From contig JBDTRO010000119.1 in the NCBI GenBank assembly GCA_039931635.1, forward strand, positions 1 to 25,328: 25,328 bases of DNA. The letters run 5' to 3'. Positions within the stretch are counted from its first letter, which is position 1. Each line of letters opens with the position of its first letter. Under the pieces are notes generated by a model that ran no database searches, was not told the DNA's origin, and saw only the letters and a list, made by a program, of their open reading frames with translations. The position numbers and the translations under genes are program-made. Positions 8,130-16,449 of this stretch are shown piece after piece. Origin of the DNA: RBG-16-66-20 sp039931635. Lineage in GTDB: Bacteria > Pseudomonadota > Gammaproteobacteria > Burkholderiales > SG8-39.

Positions 8130-8855
8130 CTACCGCAGTTTGTAGCCGCGATGGACCGCAACCGCCCCCGCCGCAAGATTGAAGTATTCGACCCTCTCCA
8201 GACCTGCCAGTTCCAGCATCGCCGCGAGCGCCTTCTGGTCGGGGTGCATGCGGATGGATTCAGCCAGGTAGCGGTAGGGCGCGGCGTCCCCCGCCACCTT
8301 GTCGCCCAACCAGGGCAGCACATGAAAGGAATACAGGTCGTAGGGTTTCCGCAACGGCTTCCAGACCTGCGAGAACTCGAGCACCAGCAGGCGCCCGCCC
8401 GGCTTCAGCACGCGCTCCATTTCCGCGAGCGCGGCATCCTTGCGCGTCATGTTGCGCAAGCCGAAGCTCACGCTTACGCAATCGAAGCTTTCGCTGCCAA
8501 AAGGCAGCCGCTCGGCGTCGCATTGCACGGCGGGCATCATGCGGCCGGCGTCCAGCATCCGGTCGCGGCCGCGGGCGAGCATCGATCCGTTGATATCGCT
8601 CATCCACACCTGCGCGCCGCGCGCCGCGAAGGCGCGCGCGAGATCGCCGCTGCCCGAAGCAACATCCAGCACCCGCTCGCCGGGCCGGATGCGGGCAACC
8701 GACACCGCGAACGCCTTCCACAGCCGGTGCAGGCCGAACGACATCAGGTCGTTCATCAGGTCGTAGCGGGCGGAAACCCGGTCGAAGACCTGTTCCACGC
8801 GCTTCGCCTTATCCCTTTCCGGGACGCGCTCGAAGCCGAAGTCCGTGTCCGCCAT
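8130..8855 (-). CDS. ubiE: UbiE, demethylubiquinone/demethylmenaquinone C-methyltransferase
   Basis: This 241-residue SAM-dependent methyltransferase adds the C-2 methyl group in ubiquinone synthesis and can also act on demethylmenaquinone. The SAM-binding motif LDVASGSGDLA is at 63-73, the acidic loop MSDIN at 85-89, the family motif SFGLRNM at 130-136, KPGGRLLVLEFS at 151-162 and the UbiE signature YRYLAESI at 194-201. ATG at 8855 is preferred over an in-frame start at 8885 because it avoids a 29-nt overlap with the DUF971 gene and gives the usual family length. It sits one base after the DUF971 stop, so the two are coupled. UbiJ and UbiB downstream act in the same pathway. Confidence 0.95.
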   Translation of the reverse strand: MADTDFGFERVPERDKAKRVEQVFDRVSARYDLMNDLMSFGLHRLWKAFAVSVARIRPGERVLDVASGSGDLARAFAARGAQVWMSDINGSMLARGRDRMLDAGRMMPAVQCDAERLPFGSESFDCVSVSFGLRNMTRKDAALAEMERVLKPGGRLLVLEFSQVWKPLRKPYDLYSFHVLPWLGDKVAGDAAPYRYLAESIRMHPDQKALAAMLELAGLERVEYFNLAAGAVAVHRGYKLR

Positions 8856-8856
8856 G

Positions 8857-9225
8857 TCAGCCCCGGCTGGCGCCGGCCCGCTCAAGCTTTACGAGGTACT
8901 CGGCCCACATCCGCTCCTGGTTCTCGCCCAGGTGATACAGGTACTCCCAGGAGAAGATGCCGGTGGCGTGGCTATCGGAAAACGACGGCTGCACGGCGTA
9001 GGAGCCAACCGGCTCGAGCACGCGGATCTCGACCTCGCGCTTGCCGACCTGCAGCACCTCCTGCCCCGGACCGTGCCCGCGCACTTCCGCAGAGGGCGAA
9101 TGCACGCGCAGGAACTCGTAGGGCAGCTTGAATGTCTTGCCATCGGAGAACGCGATCTCCATCAGGCGCGATTTCTGATGCAACCTGATTTCAGTCGGCA
9201 CGGGCCCGGTGCCGGGCGCCGCCAT
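8857..9225 (-). CDS. DUF971 (GBBH-like N-terminal domain) protein
   Basis: This 122-residue protein consists essentially of one DUF971 domain, the fold found at the N-terminus of gamma-butyrobetaine hydroxylase and attached to some Mrp/ApbC-type iron-sulfur carriers. Recognisable stretches are TEIRLHQKSRLMEIAFSDG at 11-29, LPYEFLRVHSPSAEVRGHG, and the C-terminal TGIFSWEYLYHLGENQ. No catalytic function is established for the stand-alone form. ATG at 9225 shares one base with the upstream stop (TGATG), showing tight translational coupling. Placement just before ubiE is common in betaproteobacteria, which may point to a quinone or Fe-S link, but that is inference. Confidence 0.88.
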   Translation of the reverse strand: MAAPGTGPVPTEIRLHQKSRLMEIAFSDGKTFKLPYEFLRVHSPSAEVRGHGPGQEVLQVGKREVEIRVLEPVGSYAVQPSFSDSHATGIFSWEYLYHLGENQERMWAEYLVKLERAGASRG

Positions 9226-10832
9226 CAGCTCACCATTTCATAGGCAACGCGCTCATAGTCGCCGCCGCGGTCGAGCAGCTCGGTCAGCCGCACCTTGACG
9301 TCGCCGTCGACATATACCTCGATGACCCGCTTCGGTTTGAACCAGCCCGAGGGCAGCACCAGCGACGGTGGCGCGTTCAGCGCCGCGACGGAAGTCAGCG
9401 ACAGCGCCTGCACGTACTTCGCGCCCATCACATTCAGCCCGGTGGGACGCACCGCGGTCGCCGCCGGCAGGCCGGGCAGCAGCCGGATGCCCGCGAAAAG
9501 ATCGCCGGCGTCGTTCTGCACCAGCCAGCGCACCTGCCCCAGCATGAAGCTCTTGGCGTTCGACGCCTTCACGCCGACCAGCATCCCGTGGCTGTAGCGC
9601 TTGCCCGCGTCGGCGGCACGGCGGATCATCTTCACACCCTGCGAGCTTTCGTCCTCGATTTCCCAGGGTTCGAGCAGGAACCCGTGCACCACGCTGTAAT
9701 CGTCTTCATCCTTCGTGCTGACGCGGCCGAAGGCGACGATCTGGTCGCGCTGCGCGCTGGTGAGTTCCTTGGCTTCGCCGGGCTGCTTGAACACGCGCCC
9801 GGAGACGTAATAGTGGATCGCCGCCATGTCCTGGCACGCCTGGCCGGAATTGGTGACTCTTTTCCTTTCAGACGCACGCGGCAGCTTGACCTGGCACCAC
9901 TGACGGTAAAGGAACACCAGCAGATGCTCGCAGGAGGGCTGGACGCAGTCTTCACCCAGCGCGAGTTTGGCGGGCGATTCGCCCTTCCTCAACAGGCCGA
10001 TCCGGTTGCGCAGGCTCTTGGCCAGGCGCTTGGCGTCCAGATACCGCGGCTCGGCCGCGTCCGGGCCTTCCCGTTCCGGGCAGACATCGCTTTCCAGGTC
10101 GATCACCAGCGGCGAAATTTCCTCGCCTTCGGGCGCCCCCTGCAACACATCCGCTTTCTCGGCCCAGCGTTCCAGCAGGAAGGCAACGAAGGTGAGCTGG
10201 CGCTGGCTGAGCTCGTTCGGATTTGCCATGCCGAGCAGCAGCGCGCGCATGTACGCGATGCGCGGCGAAGTGTCGTTTACGTCGCGGTTCAGGTAGTCCT
10301 TGACCGGATCTTCGGCGACGCCCAGTTCCTCCGCCCTCGCATAACCCTCGTGCAGCTCCCGCCATACCTGCGGAGGCACCTGCCGGTAGGCACGGTGGTA
10401 GTGGAACATCTTGAGGCCCGTATAGGAGAGCACTCTCTGGCACACGAGCCCGCGCTGGGTGCGCATGCCCGACTCTCCCGCGGCGCTTTCCAGGCAGCGC
10501 AGATAGCCCAGGTGCATCTGCTCCCAGAGCGCGAGCGTGTCGTCGAACACGGTGCTCTCGGTCTCGGCCATCGGCAGCGCGCGATTGGTAAAACGCCGTG
10601 CCTGCTCGATTTCGACGAATTGCACCGCCTCGCGCAGCGCTTCCAGCACCGCCAGGCGGCTGACGGCATTGGTGCCGTACCGGTTGAACTCCTGTGTCTG
10701 GGCGAGCAGCTGCTGTTGGGCGGCGGCGACATTGGCGAGCGGCACGTTTTCAAGCCACGCCTTCGCCGTCGCCGCATCGATGAAATCCGGCGCCGCCTGG
10801 GGGGATATCGCGGGGAGCTCAAGTTTCTTCAT
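9225..10832 (-). CDS. Conserved protein with a possible PilZ-like (c-di-GMP) C-terminal region
   Basis: I recognise this only as a conserved large cytoplasmic protein of 535 residues. The N-terminal 250 residues look helical and have no motif I know. The C-terminal half has features of a divergent PilZ domain: RASER at 319-323 fits RxxxR, DESSQG at 394-399 fits [DN]xSxxG, and GQVRWL at 432-437 followed by AGIRLL resembles the closing PilZ strands. About 70 residues separate the two c-di-GMP contact motifs, more than usual, so an insertion or coincidence is possible. No membrane segment is visible. ATG at 10832 overlaps the upstream membrane-protein stop by 4 nt, and the stop overlaps the DUF971 start by 1 nt. 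Confidence 0.75.
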   Translation of the reverse strand: MKKLELPAISPQAAPDFIDAATAKAWLENVPLANVAAAQQQLLAQTQEFNRYGTNAVSRLAVLEALREAVQFVEIEQARRFTNRALPMAETESTVFDDTLALWEQMHLGYLRCLESAAGESGMRTQRGLVCQRVLSYTGLKMFHYHRAYRQVPPQVWRELHEGYARAEELGVAEDPVKDYLNRDVNDTSPRIAYMRALLLGMANPNELSQRQLTFVAFLLERWAEKADVLQGAPEGEEISPLVIDLESDVCPEREGPDAAEPRYLDAKRLAKSLRNRIGLLRKGESPAKLALGEDCVQPSCEHLLVFLYRQWCQVKLPRASERKRVTNSGQACQDMAAIHYYVSGRVFKQPGEAKELTSAQRDQIVAFGRVSTKDEDDYSVVHGFLLEPWEIEDESSQGVKMIRRAADAGKRYSHGMLVGVKASNAKSFMLGQVRWLVQNDAGDLFAGIRLLPGLPAATAVRPTGLNVMGAKYVQALSLTSVAALNAPPSLVLPSGWFKPKRVIEVYVDGDVKVRLTELLDRGGDYERVAYEMVS

Positions 10833-11632
10833 ACGGGAATTGTAGGGGATTTGGGCGGTTCTTCGGCCGCGTCCGTTTCGGTGAAAATCTCGCGGTAGCT
10901 GAGAAAGGAACTCGCGAACCAGACCGGCAGCAGAGTCCAGATGACCGAGAACAGGGCGGAATTCGCCTGCAGCACGCCGCTGCCGCCGAACAGCAACGCG
11001 CCGCCCAGCGCCAACATCAGCACCAGGCCGAACAGCAGCATGAAAGCCACGCTATAGGCGAAGAAGGCCCGCCAGTTGATCAGCGCCGCGGCGATGCTGA
11101 AGAATGCGGCTTTGGTGGCCGACAGCCCGTGCCAGGCCACCAGCAGCGGCGCGTACCAAAGCGCGCCCAGCAGCAGGGTCTGCAGTCCGGCGCCGATCAG
11201 CATCGCGCGCTGCAGTTCGGGGCTTTGCAGGTCGTTCAGTTCAAGGGGGGAGCGGCCGATCACCGCCAGCGCGAAGCGGCCGCCATCGGCCAGCGCGGTG
11301 CCGGCCAGCACCACCAGCATCGCGCCGAGAAATACAACGCCCACGCGCATTTGCGCCGGCAGTTGCTGGCGAAATCCCGCTACCAGCAGATCCGCGACCG
11401 GTTTTTCGCCGTCTGCCGCCATGCGGGCGATCGCGTGCGGGCCGACCATCAGCGCCGGAAACAACAACCAGATCGCGGCAAAGCCGATCAGCGGCAACGC
11501 GACCACGACGGTGCTGGCAAACAGGAACAGGAAGTTGAGCAGCAGCTGGCGCACCGGAGCAACGCGGAAAATCAGAAATGCCTCGATGACCCAGCGCAGG
11601 CCGCGGATGGCCGGAAGGCGATTGGCTTGCAT
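10829..11632 (-). CDS. BPSS1780-family multi-pass membrane protein
   Basis: This 267-residue protein has about six hydrophobic helices. It begins with a conserved GLRWVIEAFLIFR amphipathic stretch like that of the betaproteobacterial BPSS1780 family, whose function is unknown. Helices fall near 30-60, 95-115, 145-165, 170-185, 190-215 and 228-248. The C-terminus is acidic and cytoplasmic-looking (FTETDAAEEPPK). ATG at 11632 lies 34 nt after the thrB stop, and the stop overlaps the next gene by 4 nt (ATGA). Co-occurrence with thrB and the PilZ-like gene is a positional pattern only. Confidence 0.82.
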   Translation of the reverse strand: MQANRLPAIRGLRWVIEAFLIFRVAPVRQLLLNFLFLFASTVVVALPLIGFAAIWLLFPALMVGPHAIARMAADGEKPVADLLVAGFRQQLPAQMRVGVVFLGAMLVVLAGTALADGGRFALAVIGRSPLELNDLQSPELQRAMLIGAGLQTLLLGALWYAPLLVAWHGLSATKAAFFSIAAALINWRAFFAYSVAFMLLFGLVLMLALGGALLFGGSGVLQANSALFSVIWTLLPVWFASSFLSYREIFTETDAAEEPPKSPTIPV

Positions 11633-11666
11633 GCGCTTAGCGGTTCCGCTTCAGCATACGGAGCAG

Positions 11667-12623
11667 CTATCCTGCCCAGGGCGCCGGCGCCCCGGGCGCG
11701 GCGCGCAAGGCGAGAAGGTCGCGAAAATGCTCCGGATCATGCACTTTCACAAGTTCGCCCGGGCGCGGCAGGTGCTTGTCGTGCAATCGTGAAAGCCAGA
11801 ATCGCAACGCCGCCGCGCGCAGCATCACCGGCCAGGCATCGCGCTCCGCGGCTTCCAGCGGCCGTATCGCACGGTAGGCGCCGAGCAGCGCGAGGGCTCT
11901 CGGCTCGTCCAGCCGCCGGTCGCGCTCCGGGTCCACGAGGCACCAGTCGTTTACGCTGACCGCGAGATCGTAGGCGAAGCAATCAACGCCTGCGAAATAG
12001 AAATCGAAGACGCCGCTGATGCGGCCGCGGTCGAATAGCGCGTTGTCGCGGAACAGGTCGGCATGCACCGCGCCGCGCGGCAGGTCCGCAAATCGGTACC
12101 GGCCCTGGAAGCGCAGCTCCGCTTCGAGCAATTCCATCCGTCCGGGATCCAGGAAGGGGCCCACCTCGGCCGCGGCGCTGCGCCACCATTTCGGGCCGCG
12201 CGGATTCTCGAGGTAGCCGCCGTAAGAGCGCCCCGCCAGATGCATGCGCGCGAGCAGCGCCCCGAGCTCGGCGCAATCGGCGGCCCCCGGATTTTCCAGC
12301 GATACCCCCGCGAGCCGCGTCACCAACGTCGCGGGCTTGCCGTTCAGCGCAGACAGGAAGCGGTCGCCGAGATCGGCGATCGGCGCCGGGCAGGGAATGC
12401 CGTGGCGCGCGAGGTGCGCCATCAGTTCGAGGTAGAACGGCAGCTCGGCCGCGGGCAGGCGCTCGAACAGCGTGAGGACGTAGCGCCCCTGGCTGGTGGT
12501 GACGAAGAAGTTGGTGTTCTCGATGCCCGACTGGATCGGTTCGAGCGCGACCAGCGCGCCGACCGAATAGTTCTTCAGCCAGGCGGCGAGCTGGTCTTCA
12601 GAAACTGGGGTGAAAACCGACAA
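11667..12623 (-). CDS. thrB: Homoserine kinase ThrB (APH-fold type)
   Basis: This 318-residue cytoplasmic kinase phosphorylates L-homoserine at the expense of ATP in threonine synthesis. It belongs to the aminoglycoside-phosphotransferase-fold homoserine kinases of many proteobacteria, not the GHMP type of E. coli. Motifs are the N-terminal SGIENTNFFV at 32-41, the catalytic loop HADLFRDN at 187-194 and the metal-binding GVFDFYFAG at 204-212 (Asp207). The start is TTG at 12623, immediately after the TGA of the DUF2782 gene. It is chosen because homologues commonly begin with M-[AS]-VFTPVS. Length is typical. The other threonine genes are not in this window. Confidence 0.94.
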   Translation of the reverse strand: MSVFTPVSEDQLAAWLKNYSVGALVALEPIQSGIENTNFFVTTSQGRYVLTLFERLPAAELPFYLELMAHLARHGIPCPAPIADLGDRFLSALNGKPATLVTRLAGVSLENPGAADCAELGALLARMHLAGRSYGGYLENPRGPKWWRSAAAEVGPFLDPGRMELLEAELRFQGRYRFADLPRGAVHADLFRDNALFDRGRISGVFDFYFAGVDCFAYDLAVSVNDWCLVDPERDRRLDEPRALALLGAYRAIRPLEAAERDAWPVMLRAAALRFWLSRLHDKHLPRPGELVKVHDPEHFRDLLALRAAPGAPAPWAG

Positions 12624-12959
12624 TCAGTCGAAAGTCTTGATGGTCCACATCGGCACGCGAATGCCAGGATCGAGCGAATCGCGCCGGGTAAAGTTGCCGT
12701 TACCGATGAGGTCCATGAGGTAGTACGGAATGCCGTTCGGCGGCGTGACTTTCAGCATCACGACGCGCCCGCCCTCCCGCATTTCCTCGATTCGGTCGCC
12801 ATCCTGTGGCGCGATGCGCACGCGCGGCTCATCGCTGCCTTCACGTATCAGGGGCGGCGGCGGCGGCTCGGGCAGTGGCTCGAGTTTCGGCGGCGGTTGC
12901 TGCTGCGCCAGGGCACCGGCAGCCACGACCGACAGGGCAAGGAACAGGGTACGGCGCAT
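12624..12959 (-). CDS. DUF2782 family exported protein
   Basis: This 111-residue protein has an N-terminal signal peptide (MRRTLFLALSVVAAGALA), a proline-rich linker at about 20-37 (PPPKLEPLPEPPPPP) and a small conserved domain with GGRVVMLKVTPPNGIPYYLMD near 63-83. That domain defines DUF2782. It is probably periplasmic and its function is unknown. The family usually sits between polA and thrB, as here. It starts at ATG 12959, divergent from polA with 58 nt between starts, and its TGA abuts the thrB TTG. Confidence 0.88.
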   Translation of the reverse strand: MRRTLFLALSVVAAGALAQQQPPPKLEPLPEPPPPPLIREGSDEPRVRIAPQDGDRIEEMREGGRVVMLKVTPPNGIPYYLMDLIGNGNFTRRDSLDPGIRVPMWTIKTFD

Positions 12960-13017
12960 GGGTTGATTCTACTCCACTGGATTATTGCGCAACATCGCCC
13001 GTAAGATTCGCCCCTCG
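12960..13017. promoter_or_regulatory. Divergent promoter region between the DUF2782 gene and polA
   Basis: Both transcripts must initiate in or near these 58 bases unless promoters lie inside the coding regions. Weak candidate -10 boxes are TAAGAT at 13002-13007 for polA (10 nt before the ATG) and, on the - strand, TAGAAT about 10 nt before the DUF2782 ATG. The matching -35 hexamers are poor and I assign no promoter firmly. Confidence 0.35.
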
Positions 13018-15729
13018 ATGGACAAAACCCTCCTGCTGGTTGATGGATCGTCGTACCTTTACCGGGCCTTCCACGCTCTGCCCGAGCTGAAGAGCCCGCG
13101 TGGCGAGCCGACCGGCGCCATTCACGGCGTGCTCAGCATGCTCAAGCGTCTGTCGATCGACTACGGCGCGACGGCTCGCGCCTGCGTGTTCGACGCGAAA
13201 GGCAAAACCTTTCGCGACCACGCCTATCCGCAGTACAAGGCGAACCGGGCGCCGATGCCCGACGACCTCGCCAGCCAGATCGAACCGTTGAAGGAGGCCA
13301 TCGCGGCCCTCGGCTGGCCGGTGCTGACTGTCTCCGGGGTCGAAGCCGACGACGTCATCGCGACGCTCGCCGAGGACGCGCGGCGCAACGGCTGGAAATG
13401 CGTGATTTCGACCGGCGACAAGGACCTCGCGCAGCTGGTCGATGAGCAGGTGACGCTCGTCAACACCATGTCGAACGAGAAGCTGAACCCCGACGGGGTG
13501 CGGCAGAAATTCGGCGTCGCACCGGATCAGATCGTCGACTACCTCTCGCTCACGGGCGATGCGGTGGACAACGTGCCCGGCGTCGAGAAGGTCGGGCCGA
13601 AGACCGCGGCCAAATGGATCCAGCAGTTCGGCTCGCTGGACGAGGTCATGGCGCATGCCGGCGAAATTCCGGGCGCGGTCGGCGAAAACCTGAGAAAAGC
13701 GCTCGACTGGCTGCCCAAGGGACGCGAACTCCTGACCGTCAAGCGCGACGTACCGCTGTCGGTGGGGTTGAGCGATCTCGGCGCCAGGGATGCCGACGCG
13801 GCGAAGCTGGCGGAATTCTTCGAGCGCTACGGCATGAAGACCATGCTGCGCGAAATCCAGGGGAACGCGCCTGCTGCCGCACCCTCCGCAGCCGCGGCTC
13901 CGGTTCCGCCGCCCCAGGCAGCCGGGAAGCGCAAGTACCTCACGCTGCGCGACGAAAGCGAACTCGCCGTATTCGTGCAGCGGCTCGAGCGCGCCACGCT
14001 GGTCGGCTTCGATACCGAGACCACCGGCCTGGAGCCCATGGTGGCGAAGCTGGTCGGCATGTCTTTCGCGTTCGGCGACACGGCCTGGTATCTCCCGCTC
14101 GCACACGCGTATCCGGGCGCGCCGGACCAGGTCGGGGTGGCGAAGGCGCTGGAGATTCTCAAAGGCTGGCTGGAAAGCGCGCGCCAAGCGAAAGTCGGCC
14201 AGAACCTAAAGTTCGACGGGCACATCCTCGCCAACCATGGCGTACGCCTCGCCGGCATCGCGCACGACACGCTGCTCGAGTCCTACGTCTACGAGGTGCA
14301 CGAGCGGCACGACATGGACTCGATGGCCATGCGGCACCTGGGCTGGAAAACCATCACCTACGACGAAGTCACCGGCAAGGGTGCGTCGCGCATATCGTTC
14401 TCGGAAGTGGATATCGAGCGCGCCACCGAATACGCCGCCGAGGATGCGGACTTCGCCTTGAGCGCGCACGCTGTCCTCTACGCGAAGATCTCGGCGGACG
14501 AGAAGCTGAAGTACGTTTACGAAAAGATCGAAATGCCGGCGCTGCCGGTGCTGCTGCGCATGGAGCGCAACGGCGTGCTGCTCGATGGCGCCAAGCTGGA
14601 GGCGCAGAGCCATGAACTCGGCAAGGAGATACTGGAACTCGAGCAGAAGGCCCACTTGGCGGCGGGGCAGCCCTTCAACCTGAATTCGCCCAAGCAGATC
14701 CAGGAGATTCTGTTCGATAGGCAAAAGCTGCCGGTCAGGAAGAAAACACCCAAGGGCCAACCCTCGACTGACGAGGACGTACTGGCCGAGCTCGCGCTCG
14801 ACTATCCGCTGCCCAAGCTGCTGCTGGAATACCGCGGCCTCGCCAAGCTCAAGTCCACCTACACCGACAAGCTGCCGCGCATGGTGGATGCGAACACCGG
14901 GCGCGTGCACACCACTTACTCCCAGGCCACCGCGGTGACCGGCCGGCTCGCCTCGAACGACCCCAACCTGCAGAACATCCCCATCCGCACCCCGCAGGGC
15001 CGGCGAATCCGCGAAGCCTTCATCGCGCCGCCGGGCAGCAAGATCGTCTCCGCCGACTATTCGCAGATCGAACTGCGCATCATGGCGCACCTCTCCGGCG
15101 ACGAGGGCCTGTGCCGCGCCTTCGCGCTCGGTCTGGACGTGCACCAGGCGACCGCAGCCGAAGTGTTCGGCGTACCGCTGGATAAAGTCTCGAAGGACGA
15201 GCGGCGCACCGCGAAGGTGATCAACTTCGGCCTGATCTACGGCATGAGCGCCTTCGGCCTGGCGCAGAACCTGAATCTCGAGCGCGCAACGGCGCAGGCC
15301 TACATCGAGTCGTACTTCAACCGCTACCCCGGCGTGAAGAAATTCATGGACGCCACCAGGGAGAAAGCGCGCAAGGACGGCTTTGTCGAAACCGTCTTCG
15401 GCCGCCGCCTGCGCCTGCCCGAGATCCAGTCCGGTTCACCTGCGCGCCGCCAGGGCGCCGAACGCGCCGCCATCAACGCACCCATGCAAGGCACAGCCGC
15501 CGACCTGATCAAGCTGGCAATGGTTTCCGTGCAGAACTGGCTTGATGAAAAAAAGCGCGCGAGCAAACTAATCATGCAGGTGCATGACGAACTGGTGCTT
15601 GAAGTGCCGGAAAATGAACTCGCCGAAGTCAAAGAGAAGGTCCGGGAGTTGATGCAGAACGTCGCCCGGCTGGACGTCGCTCTAATCGTGGATGTCGGCG
15701 TCGGCGACAACTGGGATCAGGCGCATTGA
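13018..15729 (+). CDS. polA: DNA polymerase I
   Basis: This 903-residue family A polymerase fills gaps and removes RNA primers in replication and repair. All three domains are complete. The N-terminal 5'-nuclease runs to about residue 285 (LLLVDGSSYLYRAF near 5-18, YPQYKANR). The 3'-5' exonuclease has FDTET with Asp332 and Glu334, then NLKFD and YAAEDAD, so proofreading residues look intact. The polymerase has motif A DYSQIELR (Asp680), motif B with KVINFGLIYG and motif C VHDELV (Asp857). ATG at 13018 gives the conserved MDKTLLLVDG start. An upstream TTG at 12985 is unlikely. It is the only complete + strand gene here and converges on the DUF4197 gene 34 nt away. Confidence 0.98.
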   Translation: MDKTLLLVDGSSYLYRAFHALPELKSPRGEPTGAIHGVLSMLKRLSIDYGATARACVFDAKGKTFRDHAYPQYKANRAPMPDDLASQIEPLKEAIAALGWPVLTVSGVEADDVIATLAEDARRNGWKCVISTGDKDLAQLVDEQVTLVNTMSNEKLNPDGVRQKFGVAPDQIVDYLSLTGDAVDNVPGVEKVGPKTAAKWIQQFGSLDEVMAHAGEIPGAVGENLRKALDWLPKGRELLTVKRDVPLSVGLSDLGARDADAAKLAEFFERYGMKTMLREIQGNAPAAAPSAAAAPVPPPQAAGKRKYLTLRDESELAVFVQRLERATLVGFDTETTGLEPMVAKLVGMSFAFGDTAWYLPLAHAYPGAPDQVGVAKALEILKGWLESARQAKVGQNLKFDGHILANHGVRLAGIAHDTLLESYVYEVHERHDMDSMAMRHLGWKTITYDEVTGKGASRISFSEVDIERATEYAAEDADFALSAHAVLYAKISADEKLKYVYEKIEMPALPVLLRMERNGVLLDGAKLEAQSHELGKEILELEQKAHLAAGQPFNLNSPKQIQEILFDRQKLPVRKKTPKGQPSTDEDVLAELALDYPLPKLLLEYRGLAKLKSTYTDKLPRMVDANTGRVHTTYSQATAVTGRLASNDPNLQNIPIRTPQGRRIREAFIAPPGSKIVSADYSQIELRIMAHLSGDEGLCRAFALGLDVHQATAAEVFGVPLDKVSKDERRTAKVINFGLIYGMSAFGLAQNLNLERATAQAYIESYFNRYPGVKKFMDATREKARKDGFVETVFGRRLRLPEIQSGSPARRQGAERAAINAPMQGTAADLIKLAMVSVQNWLDEKKRASKLIMQVHDELVLEVPENELAEVKEKVRELMQNVARLDVALIVDVGVGDNWDQAH

Positions 15730-15763
15730 CGGACTGTCTGCGCGGATCATCGCAGCGAACTCG

Positions 15764-16441
15764 TCACTTGAGCGCGCCAAACACCTTTCTGATGATGTCG
15801 CTGCCCGCCTTGACCGGGTCCTGGCGGATTTTCTTCTCTTCCTCGGCGACCATGTAGAACAAGCCGTCGAGCGCCTTCTGCGTCACGTAGTCGTCCAGGT
15901 TCGCCTGCTCCTTCTTCACCAGGCCGAACTGCACGCCTTTTTTCGCGTACTGGTTGTATTTCTCCGCGAGCTTCACCTTGGCGGTAGCCTTCTTCACGAT
16001 CGGCAGGAACCGTTCCTTGAGCTGGTCGGTGGTGCTGCGCTTGAAATAGTCGGTGCCGGAGGTCTGGCCCCCGGTGAGGATGCCCTTGGCGTCCTGCACG
16101 CTCATCTTCTTGACCGAATCGACGAACAGCTTCTTCGCCTCGGGAACTGCGGCCTCGGCGGCGCGATTCATGGTCAGCACCAGCTCGTCGGCATATTTGC
16201 CCATGCCGAAACTGTGCATGAGCTTTTCGTACTTCTGCAGCGATTCGGGCAGCGGGATCCTGACCGCGCCGTTGCCGAGGAAGCCGTCGGTCTTGCCGAG
16301 CAGATCGACGGCGACGATGGCGCCTTTTTCCAGGGCTGCCTTGAGGCCGGCAGCGGCGTCTTTGTTGGTGAAGTCATCGAGACCCGCCTGCGCGGGAATC
16401 ATCCAGCACAACATCGTGATTGCGATTGCGCGAGCAAGCAT
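15764..16441 (-). CDS. DUF4197 family exported protein
   Basis: This 225-residue protein has a short signal peptide (MLARAIAITMLCWMIPAQAG), suggesting periplasmic location. The rest is helical and lysine-rich, with the DUF4197 landmarks GLKAALEKGAIVAVDLLG near 32-49, RIPLPESLQK and GTDYFKRSTTDQL. The function is not known. Start ATG at 16441 has a strong Shine-Dalgarno (AGGAGAGG) that overlaps the lipA stop codon, so it is the last gene of the rlpA-dacA-dat-ybeD-lipB-lipA run. It converges with polA, and no convincing terminator is visible in the 34 nt between them. Confidence 0.9.
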   Translation of the reverse strand: MLARAIAITMLCWMIPAQAGLDDFTNKDAAAGLKAALEKGAIVAVDLLGKTDGFLGNGAVRIPLPESLQKYEKLMHSFGMGKYADELVLTMNRAAEAAVPEAKKLFVDSVKKMSVQDAKGILTGGQTSGTDYFKRSTTDQLKERFLPIVKKATAKVKLAEKYNQYAKKGVQFGLVKKEQANLDDYVTQKALDGLFYMVAEEEKKIRQDPVKAGSDIIRKVFGALK

Positions 16442-16449
16442 GACCTCTC

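Noticed and set aside
11640..11651. Palindrome AGCGGTTCCGCT-like sequence between thrB and the BPSS1780-type gene
   Set aside because: It is short and without a T-run, and such palindromes are expected by chance in GC-rich DNA.
15730..15763. Possible hairpin (CTGCG...CGCAG) between convergent polA and the DUF4197 gene
   Set aside because: Only five base pairs and no T-run on either strand, so it is not a convincing intrinsic terminator.
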